Below are positions 1 through 12,177 of a DNA stretch of 64,000 nt, piece after piece. Source of the DNA: Lasiosphaeria ovina. Lineage: Eukaryota > Ascomycota > Sordariomycetes > Sordariales > Lasiosphaeriaceae. The notes beneath the pieces were generated by a model. That model did no database searches. It worked only from the letters and a program-made list of their open reading frames with translations, and was not told the origin of the DNA. Where the stretch lies: positions 1,426,001 to 1,490,000 of the forward strand of contig JAULSN010000001.1 of assembly GCA_033439765.1 (NCBI GenBank). Direction: 5' to 3'. Each line of letters opens with the position of its first letter. Position 1 is the stretch's first letter. Both the position numbers and the translations under genes were made by a program.

Positions 1-325
1 CCGCAGCCCACGTCGGCCGAGAAGATCGCGGCCGTCGAGAACGAGCTCAAGATGATGGCCGACATGCACAACCGGTGCGTTGCCTCCCCGCCCCCGTCTT
101 CTCAATAAAAGCTAACATCGGCACAGGATGACGCGGGTGTGCTCGGCCAAGTGCGTGGACAAGACCTACCGCGAATCGGATCTGGCCAAGGGCGAGGCCG
201 TGTGCCTGGACCGGTGCTCGGCCAAGTTCTTTGACGTGCACGCCAAGATCTTTGACCAGATACAAAAGGAGACGACGGAGCGCATGGCGGCGGCCGGCGG
301 CAGTGGCGGCGGCTTCGGCATGTAA
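1..325 (+). CDS. TIM10: Mitochondrial intermembrane-space chaperone Tim10 (5' end cut off by the window)
   Basis: A small Tim chaperone of the intermembrane space; in the family, Tim9-Tim10 hexamers carry hydrophobic precursors to the TIM22 and SAM machineries. Exons are 1-74 (first exon incomplete, reading frame from base 1) and 127-325, with a 52-base intron 75-126 (gtgcgt...cacag). The second exon carries the twin CX3C signature CSAKC...CLDRC. The spacer is 16 residues, the same as in yeast Tim10, and it favours Tim10 over other small Tims. The tail is Gly-rich and ends GGFGM. The start codon lies outside the window. Ordinary gene, confident call. Confidence 0.93.
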
Positions 326-975
326 AGGGAGTGACGAAGCGGAACACACACACTGCACACCCGACAAAAACTCCCAAGAACCATACCCCTTTTTAATTTG
401 CATACCGTACGCTTCGGCTCTTACTTGGATGCGTTGGTGAGAAGAGAGCCCTCAGATGTTCAGCTCCATGGGGGATTTGTGTTGCTCGCCCTTTTCCAAT
501 CTGTTGGCTTGCCGCTTGTACGAACAAGCCAATAACTGCGACTTGGCTTCGGTTCGCATCATCGTTATCATCATCACAACAATCGGCTCATGGGGAATCT
601 ATGGTTTGGCTCTGCTCGATATTTGTCTGCGAGCACCTGGGTGGCGGGGACGGTGTCCTGTACTTGTAAAGGAGGCTTATGTGTTGTACGATAGCGGATT
701 GAGATAGACGGCGGCCCGACGGCCATGGCTAATCAGGAGCGGCGAGCGTAAAACATGCATCCCATCTCTCGCACTCTCTTTTCTTGCACTGATTCTGGTA
801 AGGTGCTAATTGTAATATTTTACCTGCTGTCCCGCTCCTGATCTGATATGCTATGTATGTATGCTAATGCGCAACTGAAGCCAACCAACCCCTGATTATG
901 TATATGTCCAAAGCCAACTACTCCGCCTTGTGCAGGCCCTCAAGAAACAGTGTAAACAAACTCCTTTCGTCCCTA
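326..975. other. Intergenic stretch, TIM10 to the STB6-like gene
   Basis: Convergent 3' flanks of TIM10 and the STB6-like gene. The reading frames here are short, with biased composition and no recognisable domain. No RNA gene or repeat seen. Confidence 0.6.
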
Positions 976-3666
976 TTACGTCTTCCGTTCGGGGGCTTCC
1001 CCTCGCTGGCTCGGGCCCCTGGTAATATTAGGACCGGTGCCGATGCCCGTGAGCGTGCGCACAAACCAGTGCAGCCAGCTCTCCGTCTCCAGGACCGTCT
1101 TGAGCTCGTCGGCGCGGCGCTCCACGTCGGCGACCTGGGCTTCGAACTGGGCCACGCCGTCCTCGACGTCGCGGACGCGCCCCACCAGCGCGCTGATCTC
1201 GTACTCGAGCTTCGCCACCAGCACCTCTACGTCCTTGACGGCTTCGGTTAGGCGCGAGCGCTCCTCCGCCACTAGCTCGCCGCTGCTGTGCCGGATGCGC
1301 TGGTACGCGTCGTCCACCGCGAGGTAGAGCGCCTGCAGGTCCGACTGCTGGCCGCCAAACGTCTCGTCGAGCTCCTCGACGCCATGCAGCCTAGCCGTCA
1401 CCCACGGCGCAAGGCCTGTCTGCATGGCTTGCAAACGGTCGTAGAGACTGTGGGCAAGCTCGGCTTGCGCCTGCAGCGCCAGGACGTTGGATACGTCGGG
1501 CGCGTCGGCCGAGGCGTCTGTAATGTCGATGATCTCGTGCCACCGCAAGATAGCGTCTTCGGCCTCGCTGAACGAGAGACGCCGGGGGTATCGTGCATCG
1601 TTGAGGCATGGAGCACCACCCGGGCCGTTAATGCTATGGCGCCGCTGGAGAAAGGAGAATGGAACGTCCGTATCGGGCTCTGCGGCCGGGACCGTCGTTG
1701 GCAAATCGCATTCGTCCGCGGCCGAGCCGGCAGCCGAGCCGTTACTGCTGGCGATGCCTTTCCGAGCTTCAACAGCGTGCGATTCTACCGAGTTGTCCCT
1801 CATCCTTTCGTCCGAGCCAGTTTTAGATACGTGAAATAGCTGTGGCGGACCCCTGGCTGTCGATGGCTGGCTCTCGCTCTCTTCGGCAGCAGGACCCATG
1901 ATGTGAGCAGCCTCGGCGCCTTCCTTGTCTTTCAACGCCGCTAGGTACTCCTCCGGCTTGACTTTCCACGTGAATGCCCTACCGATCGCGACTGGACTCG
2001 TCAAACTCGCGGATGATTGGGCCAAGGCTGCTATGCTCGGCGTCGAATATCCGCCCGTGGCCGTGTCTGGACCCGGGCTCTCGTCTTTCGAGGGCCGGCT
2101 CACGTGGCCTCGCAACCCGCCTCCCACGGCATCTCTGATGCGACCTAGCCCTGAGCGAGCGTCGCTGACTTTTCCGGCGACGCTCTTGAAGACCGTCTTC
2201 CGTAGAGCGTCTCTGTCGTTGGGGCCGTCGGACATGGCAGGCGCAGAGCCAGGCGGGGAAGTCGAGTAGACTCCGGGCGAATCCTCCTTTTTCTTGACCT
2301 CAAACTCGTCTTCCAGGGGCGCCGACTGCGTCCTCCGGCTTACTGATTGTATTGTGCTGTCGTCCCTGAGCTCCTTGCCGAAGGCGGGCACCGACTGTTC
2401 GTGCTGGTCCTGGAGGGTCCTCCTTGGCTTGCCGTGCCACAGCCACTTTGGCCGCTCGCCGTACGCCAGGCTGATAAACTTGTCCAGATCCAGAGTTTCA
2501 ATATCACCAATATTGGCCTTGTCTCGGCCACCAACCATGCCGATGACCAGCTCGCCCCTCTTGCCGCCAATCTCGGCAACCGTAGATTTGACCGCCTTCT
2601 GAACCCCCCAGCCCCCATCTCCGGCGGCCGCTTTTGCTGTAACGCTGTGTAGTTTGAGCAGCGTCTGCCGGTCCAGACGCCGCGTCTTCTCTAACTTGTA
2701 ATTTTTCTGGAAGGTACCCACACCTCTCTTCGTGCTGTCGATGTCGAAGACGTCTTTGGAGACGGGCGCGCCCCAGTAGCTGAGCCGGTTCCTCGCTCCC
2801 AACAGTATGCCCAAGAGGGCAGCAACAGTGGTGGGCCCTAGAATGCCGTCGGTTGGCTCGATATTGAAATATTCCGAGCCTATCTCGGTCCACCAGTTGC
2901 TGATGGCCGTTTCGGTCACGTCGCAGAGGAGGCCGTCCACGTATTCCTGTTCCAGCTTGCCAAAAATGAAGAGGGCAATCTGGCAGAGCTTGATCAGCTC
3001 CAGCACCGCGTCGGAGACGGTGTTCCTGTCGCTGGTCTTGTATAGCTGTACGAACTTGGCCTGGGTGGCCGGCGTTGGGTCTGACAGGGTAAGACCGGAG
3101 CGGCCCGAGCACCCCAGACGCTTGAGGTCTTCGTTGACGATGAAAACCTGGCGGTGCCTGCGGATGTCGCCGTCGGGAACGGCGATGACGGTCAGGGCCG
3201 AGGGAAAGCTGCTGAGGTTGGTGACCATCAGCTCGCCGAGCTCTGTCTCCTTGGGCCGGGCATGGTACTGCTGGATGGCCTTGAAATAGACCCGCAGCCT
3301 CTGCGACCAGTCCTTCTCGTCCTTGGGCACCTCCAAGACGCCCACAACGACCGAGTGTTTGGGGTCGCCCGTATACGTTACGATGACCAGGGCGGGCGTC
3401 TGGCGCGAGCAGACCCACTGCTCGACGAGGTATAGCTCGTAGCCGGGAAGCACCCGCTTGCGGGCGACAACCGTGACCGAGGGATCGTCTTCGAGGAACC
3501 TGGGCGTGGGCAATTTAGCGGGCTGTCGAGACTCGACGGGCAAGGGGGGGGGGGGGGGGGGCGCTCACTTGAAGGCAACAGGGTCGGGGAGAACCACACG
3601 ACGCCGTTGGGGGGACGGAGGGGGCAGGGGGGCAAGGTCCATGGCGGCAGCAGCAGCAGTGGTCAT
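976..3666 (-). CDS. STB6: STB6-like protein (Sin3-binding family)
   Basis: Two exons: 3666-3569 and 3499-976, with a 69-base intron 3500-3568, giving 873 residues. The join restores the family motif: exon 1 ends DPVAFK and exon 2 continues FLEDDPS, like the 'DPVAFRYLEDDPS' I recall from fungal relatives. The conserved STB6-like N-terminal domain covers roughly residues 25-330 (YLVEQWVCSR, YTGDP, KRLGCSGR, GILGPTTVAALLG). A long low-complexity middle follows, then a coiled coil at about 775-838 and a conserved tail WLHWFVRTLTGIGTGPN. Yeast Stb2/Stb6 were found as Sin3 partners, so a link to histone-deacetylase repression is inferred. The start could be Met at 3666 or 3642; relatives have a short variable leader. 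The intron carries an 18-C tract near its donor. Confidence 0.85.
3544..3561. repeat. Homopolymer G18 (C18 in the sense of the STB6-like intron)
   Basis: Eighteen consecutive G on the + strand. It lies inside the intron of the STB6-like gene, seven bases downstream of the 5' splice site in the sense direction. Exact length is uncertain because such runs are error-prone in sequencing. Confidence 0.9.
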
Positions 3667-4805
3667 AGGAGCTGCAGCAAGGGCCGACAAGAATAGGTGC
3701 TGTGGCACTGCCGTCTCGAGCGGCGGCGGTCTCGTGAATCGGTTCGAAGCTGTTCTCGCCAGCGTGAGGTCCTCTTCTCTGTGCGCCCTGCCGTCGAGAG
3801 CCGAGGCGGGAAATGGAAGCCGCAGCGACATCGCTTCTGGGCCGGGCACTGGCTGGCTACCGCACGTGTACAACGGCGAGATATCGGGGACACACCGTGT
3901 ACGTGTACGTGTACATGGGCATGGACGTTGGCGTGCACATGTGCATGGACATGGACATGGCGGGGACTATTGGAAGGGCTGGCAAGCGCGCGCGCAATGT
4001 GGGATCATGCCATGTAAGGTAAGGTACTGTAGAGAGGCTAAACCTTAGTTGGTGTTACAAGTGTCTACCTCATCGTGGGGCTGCAACTTGGAGCGTCCGG
4101 TGCAAAGGTCCGCGGCAGGTTCAGCACACTGTAGCTTAGGTAGGCAGGTTAGTTATGATGCAATCGCCATTCAAAGACCAGGGCAGCAGGGCAGCTGAGG
4201 AGGATTGCAGCTGGCCCGAGTTGCCGCTGGCTGCAGCACTGCTCCCGGTTGGCAACCCACTGCCCGGCCCCTGACTCTGAGCTCGCTTGCGGGGGCCGTC
4301 AGAGCTCGAGCCACTCGCTTCCTTGAACTTTAGCGGGGTAGACATGTGGTACAGTGCCAAGTCGGTAAACTTAGTGCGTCGCCCGATTCCTCCGTGATTA
4401 GCGCCGTTCAATTGGGGTGGCGCGACCGTCGTGTCCAGTGCCGACTACATCTCAGACGGTACGGTACGTACGGCACAAACTATCTTGAGAACCTTCCATG
4501 CCCACTATCACTCACCTCACAGCTCAGATAGCTGGACTTGAAACCACCGACAGCCCTTAAATCCCCTCGTCGGTCTGTCCAATTTTCTATCGCCCCAAAA
4601 GAAACATTCAAGCAGCGCACCGGTTCATCTGAAACAACGTCATCTGTTCGAAAACCTCCTGCGATCCAAGAGTGTGCAACAAGACGAAACCCAGCATTGA
4701 AGTGGATGGTAGCAGCGTCTGAGAGTCGCCGATAGTAGCAGAAACAGCCCTCAAACCCAAACCAAGCCAAGCCAAGCCAAACGAAACGTAAATACAGCGT
4801 CCACC
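3667..4805. other. Divergent promoter region between the STB6-like gene and RMD5
   Basis: Holds the two 5' regions. At 3895-3960 is an alternating purine-pyrimidine stretch built on GTGTAC/CATGGACATGG units. At about 4756-4785 there is a short CCAAG tandem just before the RMD5 start. No other coding sequence is supported. Confidence 0.55.
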
Positions 4806-6282
4806 ATGGTGGGCGCAGATACAGACAAGCACACGGACCCGGAAGGGCTCCAACACGAACTCGACCACATAAACAACTTGCCGCAGCTTTCTGCGGCGGT
4901 CAGCAATGTCGACAAGATCATCGAACTGCTCACCGCTGCAAGGGAAAGGGTTGCCGGAGGTTTGTCTCCTTGGCGGTGGCTGCTCGAATGCTCGCGCTCA
5001 ATCTGACGGTTCGAAAAGCATTAGATCCTCACACGGCCAGCTTAACAATGACGAAGCTCCAGAACCCCGTCAAGGTAGCTTTTGAGACGGTCAACGTTAA
5101 TCTAAAGGATGCCTCGCAGACCAATAAGGCGACGGGCAAGGCACTGGACAAAGTAGGAACAGCCGTTGGATGGGGAATGGCGATGCTGGCGGCGCTGACC
5201 ATGCTGACGATGCCCAGTTCTTTCCATACAAGCCGCTCCCCGCAGACCATGATGCCATGGCAGACCACCACCCGCTCATAAACCGCGCCATAGCCATGCA
5301 CCTCCTCCGCGAAGGCCAGTTCTCGGTCGCCTCGACCTTTATCGACGAGGCTCAAAGCGCAAGTCCGTACAACATCGAGGGCACGCCGTCGGAAGGCCAG
5401 GACGAGCCCATGGACGAGGACGAGGACGATGCCGAAGTCGAAGCCGAAGCCGACGCTGAAGCTTCGCCGCCCGTGACGGCGTCTAGTAACAGCGACAGCC
5501 ACGACCTCTCGTCGTTCCAATCACAGGAGCTCCAAGCTAAGTTCTCGGAGATGTACAGAGTGTTACAGGAGCTCAAGTTGCGGAACCTCGTGCCGGCGAT
5601 TGCATGGGCGCGCGCCAACTCGGCCGAGCTGGAAGCGCGTGGCAGTAACCTAGAGTTTGAGTTAAGCAAGCTGCAGTACGTGTGGCTATTCAAGGGCCCG
5701 GCTGTCAACGGGCTTCCCGACGACCAGCACAACGGCCGCGCTGGAGCTATGGCCTACGCGCGGGATAACTTTGGACGGTTCCAGTCGCGCCACCTGCCCG
5801 AGATCCAGCAGCTGGCCAGCGCCGTGGTATTCGCGCCCAACATCACGGGGTCGCCGTACCGCTCCGTGTTTTCCACCGACGGCGCCTTCTCCGAGGTTGC
5901 GTCGTCCTTCACGCGCGAGTTCTGCAGCTTGCTGGGCCTCTCGGCCGAGTCGCCGCTCTACATCGCAGCCACGGCGGGCGCACTCGCCCTGCCCTGGCTC
6001 ATCAAGTACACGACGGCGACCAAGGCCAAGGGTACCGAGTGGACCACCGCCAACGAACTCGCCTTTGCGACCCCCCTGCCAGAGCGCATGATGTACCACA
6101 GCATCTTCGTTTGCCCCGTGGCCAAGGAGCAGACCACCGAGGATAACCCGCCCATGATGATACCCTGTGGCCACGTGCTCGCCCGGGAGACGGTGACGAA
6201 ACTGTGCAAGGGCAATCGTTTCAAGTGCCCCTACTGCCCCTCCGAGGGCCAGCTCAAAGACGCACGGCTCATCATCTTGTAG
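4806..6282 (+). CDS. RMD5: GID/CTLH E3 ubiquitin ligase RING subunit Rmd5 (Gid2)
   Basis: Subunit of the GID/CTLH ubiquitin ligase, which in yeast marks gluconeogenic enzymes for degradation. Three exons: 4806-4959, 5025-5152, 5218-6282 (introns 65 and 65 bases), 448 residues; yeast Rmd5 is 421. The joins give VAG|DPHTAS and ALDK|FFPYKPLP, matching the family. A LisH motif lies near residues 113-145 (PLINRAIAMHLLREGQF), a CTLH/CRA region about 195-385, and a C-terminal degenerate RING with C393, PCGH 410-413 and CPYC 431-434. The second cysteine of the first pair is absent, as is usual for Rmd5. It diverges from the STB6-like gene by 1.1 kb. Confident call. Confidence 0.92.
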
Positions 6283-7882
6283 GGCCCTGGTGTCCTGCCG
6301 TTGGACGAGCAGCGGGGGCTGCAGCCACCGTCTCCTAGGGCCTCTAGACGTTCATATGATCGTGATACACTCCTTTCTATGCGCCCGTCTCCCGCGCCTG
6401 CGGTGGGCAGGCAGCTTGCACTGCCGTGGCCGTTGACGGCACCTGCAGACGCTATCGTACCGCTGGACGTGAGCCTGCCGGCGGGCATGGGCCTCTACCA
6501 GGCGGGATATTCATATCTGATCGTACTCTTCGGGCCCGGCTCCGGCCCCCATCATGATTAGCGGCCCAGGCATGGGAGCCAGCTCCAGCTAGCCCAGCGC
6601 AGTTCTGGTAGCGCAGCTGGACCTAGTGCGGATGAGCCGCAACCAATTTCCGTTCGTAGATTCCTGGCGTTGCTGGCGGCTCTCGGGTCCATTTCGGCCA
6701 TGATTAACGCACGGGGTGCTCTATGAGCCAATGAGTTTGTTTTGCTTTTGGGGGGTTTTGTTTTGATGCCGACTGGGAAGAGCGGAGAGACTAGAGCCTC
6801 TCATTCCCCTCTTTTCAGCTGGACGTATACATAGCAAGGTGCTCGCGGTGGCCGTGGCGGTCGGTCTTTTATGCTTTCCTTTCTGCTCATTTTGTTGGAG
6901 TTACGCAGGCAGACATGGGGTTGGAATTTCATTTGGGACGAGTCACACAGATGACATGCATGGCTTGTGTAAATATTTGCGAGAGTAGGGAGAGACTGGC
7001 TGCTGTTCCCCTCGGCCTCGGTGTTGGCCAGTCAAGTCAGCCGGCGAGGCTCTGAGACCACTATACACGAGATTTGGCCTGAAGACATTCCTACCCAGTC
7101 TGGAAGGCGGCTCTGAAATGAGACTCCTCTTTAGTATTCACCTATACTCACGTCTTGTGGTTGCCGGGCGTAAGAATTAAAACCTGGAAATGCTTTCAAT
7201 AGCTAGCTACCTAGTTTCTGTCTCTTTTTGGCTTTCGAGACAGTGCCGTCTCTCTTCAACCTTCAGCGCTTGTACTTGCCCCCACGGAGTCTCGCCACCT
7301 CGCTCCCACGCACATACAAAGAAACCCGACAAGATTGGCCAATATTTCTTTTTCTTCCCCTCGCTGCCTGCCTGTCCGCCTGCCAAACATACACGACCGA
7401 CCACACTATAAACAGCATCATCTGCCCACCAGCCAGCGGATGGACAATATCCTGACGATACAAGGCTTGCAGCCCGCTCTCTCGCGGCTGCGACGGCTCG
7501 GATTGATTGTACAAGGAAAAAAACAGCGAAAGCCATGTGACCAGAACGCCGTGCCTTCCTAGCCCGCCCCATTCTCTCCGCCGCAAAAGGCTGGAGCGGG
7601 ATGCTAGGTAGAAACAAAAGAACGCCTGTCGTAGGTGCAGTTACATAATAAAAATAAATAATGCCGAATGACAAACAGCTGGCCAAGGTATTCTTTGGGC
7701 CGGCCAAGCCCCCTCCATCGCTGCTATACGCTGTGATATTGAATAGAAAAACAAAGAGATGGTTCCATCCCAGACTGGAGCGCCTATTTGGAAACCGGGT
7801 CGTAAGTCGTTATTTGTTGGGAATATTGCGGCCGCCATTCGGCCATTCCGCGTCCTCCACACCGATATCCAAGTGCGGTTTC
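6283..7882. other. Convergent 3' intergenic region
   Basis: Lies between RMD5 (+) and the Golgi membrane protein gene (-). Reading frames here are short and compositionally odd, without recognisable domains. An A/T-rich stretch at about 7645-7663 could serve as a polyadenylation region for the minus-strand gene. No repeat or RNA gene recognised. Confidence 0.5.
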
Positions 7883-9146
7883 TCAGTCAATGGTCATGCG
7901 GCTCGGCAGCTGGGCCTTGTTGTCGTGCATTTGATACGAGTTGGCGTCGTCTTTCTCGGGATCTTGGCCCTTGGGCCGGACGAGGTGGTTCTTGAGACCG
8001 GCGCCAAAGTTGCTCATGCAGATGAAGGCGTTGATGATGGTGCAGATGATGAGGATGATGGTCAGGACGGCAAACGCCGTGAGGGACCGTCTGACGGCAT
8101 CATAGTTCTGACTCTTGCCCGGCTGGTAGATGCGCACAAGCTTGAAGAAGAAGTAGGCCAGGCCGCCAAAGTACAGCACAATGATGGCGAACATGCCAAT
8201 CTTGCTCTCGCGCTGCGTGAAGAAGGCTGCGAAGAGCAGAATCGCAATCGTGACGGGAATCGCGGCCAGCGTCAGGCCGAGTTCGGGATCCGTCTTGCCC
8301 GTGACGATGACCAAGAACTGCACTGTGAAGCCGAGGAAAAAGAAGAAATCAAACTTGAGCAGAGCAATGTAGACCTACGAACTCACCGTTAGCAAGGCAT
8401 TGCGGCACAAGACGAGATTGGGGTACTTACCTGGTAGTGCAGAAACCGCTTCTTCATGCGATAGTCTGCGCCAATCTGCTTTAGGATGTCCCAGGCAAAC
8501 TCGCGATAAAGCTGATAGGCAAAATAGGCCAGCGCAATCGAGGCCACCCCGATGATAGCCGGAATCGCGATGAGAAACGGCTTCGTCTTTGCCCAGAGGT
8601 TGTTGTCGGCATCATCCGTCTTTAAAACACCATTTCGCTGCAGCGTCTCCACCGAGTTGTTGATCTGGTCAATCTGGAGAATTGTGTAGATGAGCAGCGC
8701 TAGGTTGGCCACGCATATGCCAATGATCTGAATCGTGTTCTTGAGACGCAGAGCATCCCACGACAGGAGCAGCATGTACAGAAAACCGAAGATGAAGAGG
8801 GCGAGGAATGTCGGTATTGTCTTGTACTGGGAATTGAGGGTCGGGTCGTCGATATCCGGCTTCGCCAGGCTCACTTGGGACCGGCCAAAGACGTAGCTAT
8901 CGCGTTTGTCAGTATATCGAGTACCGCAGCGCTGGGGGGCCGTGTCGGCACTCACGCTTCGAACGTCACGCCGATGAGGGCCTGCAATGCGACTACGAAG
9001 AAGAACAGCTTCGCCCACTTGTTGGACAAGAATTCCGTCTTTCCCCTCCGGGAGCTCGCGGCGCCTGACGGGACCATAGCGCCTGGCCTATAGTGATACT
9101 CGGGGTTGGCTCCGTCTAGGCTGGAAATGGGCTGCGAACCGGCCAA
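7883..9146 (-). CDS. UPF0658-type Golgi apparatus membrane protein
   Basis: Three exons: 9146-8956, 8896-8431, 8374-7883 (introns 59 and 56 bases), 382 residues. The joins read VTFEA|YVFG and FLHYQ|VYIALLKF. About eight hydrophobic membrane segments are visible: KLFFFVVALQALIG; TFLALFIFGFLYM; IIGICVANLALLIY; FLIAIPAIIGVASI; DFFFFLGFTVQFLV; LAAIPVTIAILLFA; AIIVLYFGGLAYFFF; AVLTIILIICTIIN. The family, named for S. pombe Golgi proteins, has no known biochemical activity; Golgi location is by family only. The N-terminus is cytosolic-looking and Ser/Gly-rich. The first Met fits the family's usual length. Confidence 0.82.
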
Positions 9147-12100
9147 GTAGGACCGGCGCTGTTCTTTATAGATCGCCAGGACGGGCGATTTCTGACGACT
9201 CCTGCGGGGGAGCCGAAGCGGTTTCCCAAGTTGCTAGCGAGGGTCACCCCTTTGCTGGCTGTGGCGACGGGATGAGATAAGGGGACGACGGTCGCGAAAG
9301 AGGTTGGTCCAGGCCAGGCGGAGATGGAAGACGAAAATGCGTCGGTCGGTCGGTCGGTCGGTCGGTCGGTCGGTCAGGTGGGTTGGCAGGCCGCGGGGAA
9401 TAAAGAAGCGCTGCTGTGTAGCAACGCGTGTCTGGCTCCGAGACGGTGGTCCAGAGATGCGGAGGCGCAGAGACGGGGTTTGCGTTGCTGCTGTAAGGGG
9501 AAGGGGAATTATGCTTGGAATGCTGTTCGTCGCGGGCAGACTGAAACAGGGCGAGGAGTTGAGGTGTTCGAGCGTGACAAGGACCTGGCTAGGGGACGAT
9601 CCGCTTCGGCAGGGGGCGGCAGGAACAAATCGGGACGCTAGCAACCTAATTCTGCTTGTTTTGTCGGAACGAGCGAACGGACGCCGTGGCGAGTAGCCTG
9701 CGACAAATAAACCAAGGTGCAACTTGAAGTATGGCTTCGGGCAAGAGGCCGGCTTCGCGAGGCTTTGCAGCGAGCACGCGATAAGAAAGGTGCGAAGAAA
9801 AGGAGGCAGCCTAGGACCTAGGAGTGGAACGTTGCGCGGTTGAGGGAGGTACTGTGTGGATTAGGAGCGACAAAGGGACCGCCCCTGGGTCTTGGGCTAG
9901 CAAACTGGAAAAACAGGGCTGTGGTTCCCGCCCAAGGCGAGCTGCACGAATCACTACGGTATGCACCAATACGAACTCCACCGCCCATCCATGCTAGGAG
10001 GTGAGTTCCGTCCACATATCCGAGGGCTCAGGCTCAGGCTCACTCTGCCAATGCCTCTCGAGGCTGTGCACCGGCCGGTGACATGAAATCTTGTCCGGGG
10101 ACACACCATGTTCATCAAGCCAGCAGCCGTTGAGTCCTCCTCCGCACACGTGAAGACGTCAGCTCAAAAGGGCTGTCCAGCTTCTGGAAGACGCCGCAAT
10201 TGCGCCGCTTGCCCGTCTCACCCCGCCGTCGAACCTTCTTGGTGGTAGTCCTGCCAAGGAGTCAAACGGCCCAGTGACCCAGCGCCCAGCGAAGAAGGTA
10301 CGAGGAGGAGGGTAGCAGACTGCGACCTACGCATTATGTTACCAGGCAGCCAGGCGGAAAGAATCTGCACAACCCTCATTTGCTGGCGGGCTCGTATTGG
10401 CGGGTTCGATATTCGATGGTCTCCCTCTTGGCTGCCGGCCTTGCTGGCGACCCGCGAGCCTCAGTCCTGCGACCACCCCGCGATTGAATCCTTCCCTTGG
10501 CTAGGGTGTGCGGGCAAGGACTGGGATCGCAGCCACAACCCTACTCCAGAGATATGAATGTGCAAGACGAAGACAGAAAGCACATGTTGCTTGCTGTGTT
10601 ATCCATTCGACGGAAACACTTGTATGTGTTGGTTTGCGTCGATGACTTGTAGTAGGCCTGCGCTGTTTTATCGAAACCCAAGGCCCTTCGGTATTGCAAC
10701 CCGGTAAAGCCGACATCTTGGAGCAAGCTTACACTTGTCTCGGGCCCTGGCCGATCATGAGGCTACGGTGAGGGGTCGTAGGGGTTTGACTTTGCTGTAG
10801 TGTAGAAATAGGCATCTTATCCTCGGTTTTGCGTGTAGAGGCTAGAGAGTGACGGCATATCCCACCTATTTTTACAATCCAACCGGTTGAGCTGGCGAGT
10901 TTCAAATGTGTAGGCATGTCCTCTGTCGACTGTTGGCCTTGAGTCGTTGGTTCCAGGCCATTATCTATCTTGGATCGCCAAAAACAATTGAGCATTGAAC
11001 AAAAAGACCAACAACCCAATCATACGGGCCAATCGGCAGTGGGCACCCTGCCGTCAACGAACACGGTAAGCGTTGAGGCTCAGAGGCAAGCATGTGTGAT
11101 GCATCACGTTCAGCGAGGCTGTGCCGCCCGCAGATGGGTCTTGGCGCCACCGCGTTTCGTTTTTGGTCAAGGGCTGAGAAAGAGTGGCTGCATTAACTGC
11201 CTTGCCGGCCTGTCTTGTCTTCTCAGGCTCAACAGCGATCAAAGACTGCGATCGCTATCCAAGGGTGCAGATCTTATACTTGACGTGGTCTTGGATCAGC
11301 CTGTTGGCTTTGTCGTACATGTACGTTGAGCTACGATATCCGTATCTTTGCTAACAAACCTCAACTCACCGCGTGCGAAGAAAACCAAATGTAAAACGGC
11401 ATCTTGGTCAATTCGCAGTCCAGCCTGAATTTGGTAGTAGCCTAGCAAGTGGGCCTAGTCGTTAAAAATGAAGAAATTAATATTAAATATCATCAACGCC
11501 TTGTATTTTCAGAGCATGCCTCGGTATGTCGTCAAGATGGAGGGGGGGGGGGCCTGTGGTACATACGGTCGTCTAACGACAAACTACTGCCCCGGTTAAG
11601 ACATGAAAACCACATGGCACCCGTACTTGTAAGGATCACTGTCCTTCCGTGATAATACGTAAAGAGTTGATCATTTGAACTTGAATGAATTTCAACTTGA
11701 ATCAACTAAGTACTAGTTGTTCCTGCCCGCAATTGCTGCACCGAACAGTTGCCCTCTGTAACTTGAAGTATATACATATAATACCTACAAGTCAGGTACG
11801 GATTGCCCGCCAGCTATAAGCGGTCTCAAGCAACTATCCCGAGTGCTATGCCTACATCAAACCCGACATTGGCTTGATATGTTTCTTGGGGTAGCGATAC
11901 CACGCAGCTTGTACTCCGTACAGTACCTTAATTAACATCGCATTCGATTACCACCTTTCAAAAGCACCTTGCTTGAGGTTTCTGAGCTGGTGCTACGTCA
12001 GGCCGCCTCATGCTGTCTTCAGTGCGGAGTTTATGGTTTTTGTGCCCGGCCCATTGGCGGCACGCCGCCTTGCCTAAAGTTAGTGGCAGGGCTTTTCTAG

Positions 12101-12177
12101 CGTCGCGGCGCGTGTGCCTCAGCCGTTGCCAAAGCACGCGCCAAATCGTTGCTGGCTCTACATTGCACACCACCGAC
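9147..12177. other. Three-kilobase stretch without a supported gene
   Basis: The left part is the promoter side of the Golgi-protein gene, with the tetranucleotide repeat at 9341-9375. From about 11330 to 11990 the sequence is visibly richer in A/T than the surroundings and rich in TA and TTAA words; no reading frame there resembles a protein I know. The last bases before 12178 are the PSY4 promoter. It may contain a decayed repeat, but I cannot identify one. Confidence 0.5.
9341..9375. repeat. Tetranucleotide microsatellite (GTCG)n
   Basis: About 8.75 perfect GTCG units, roughly 200 bases upstream of the start of the Golgi-protein gene, so probably in its promoter or leader. Confidence 0.95.

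Noticed and set aside
10395..10425. GGGTTCGA word resembling a tRNA T-loop
   Set aside because: No matching acceptor stem, anticodon arm or A box around it.
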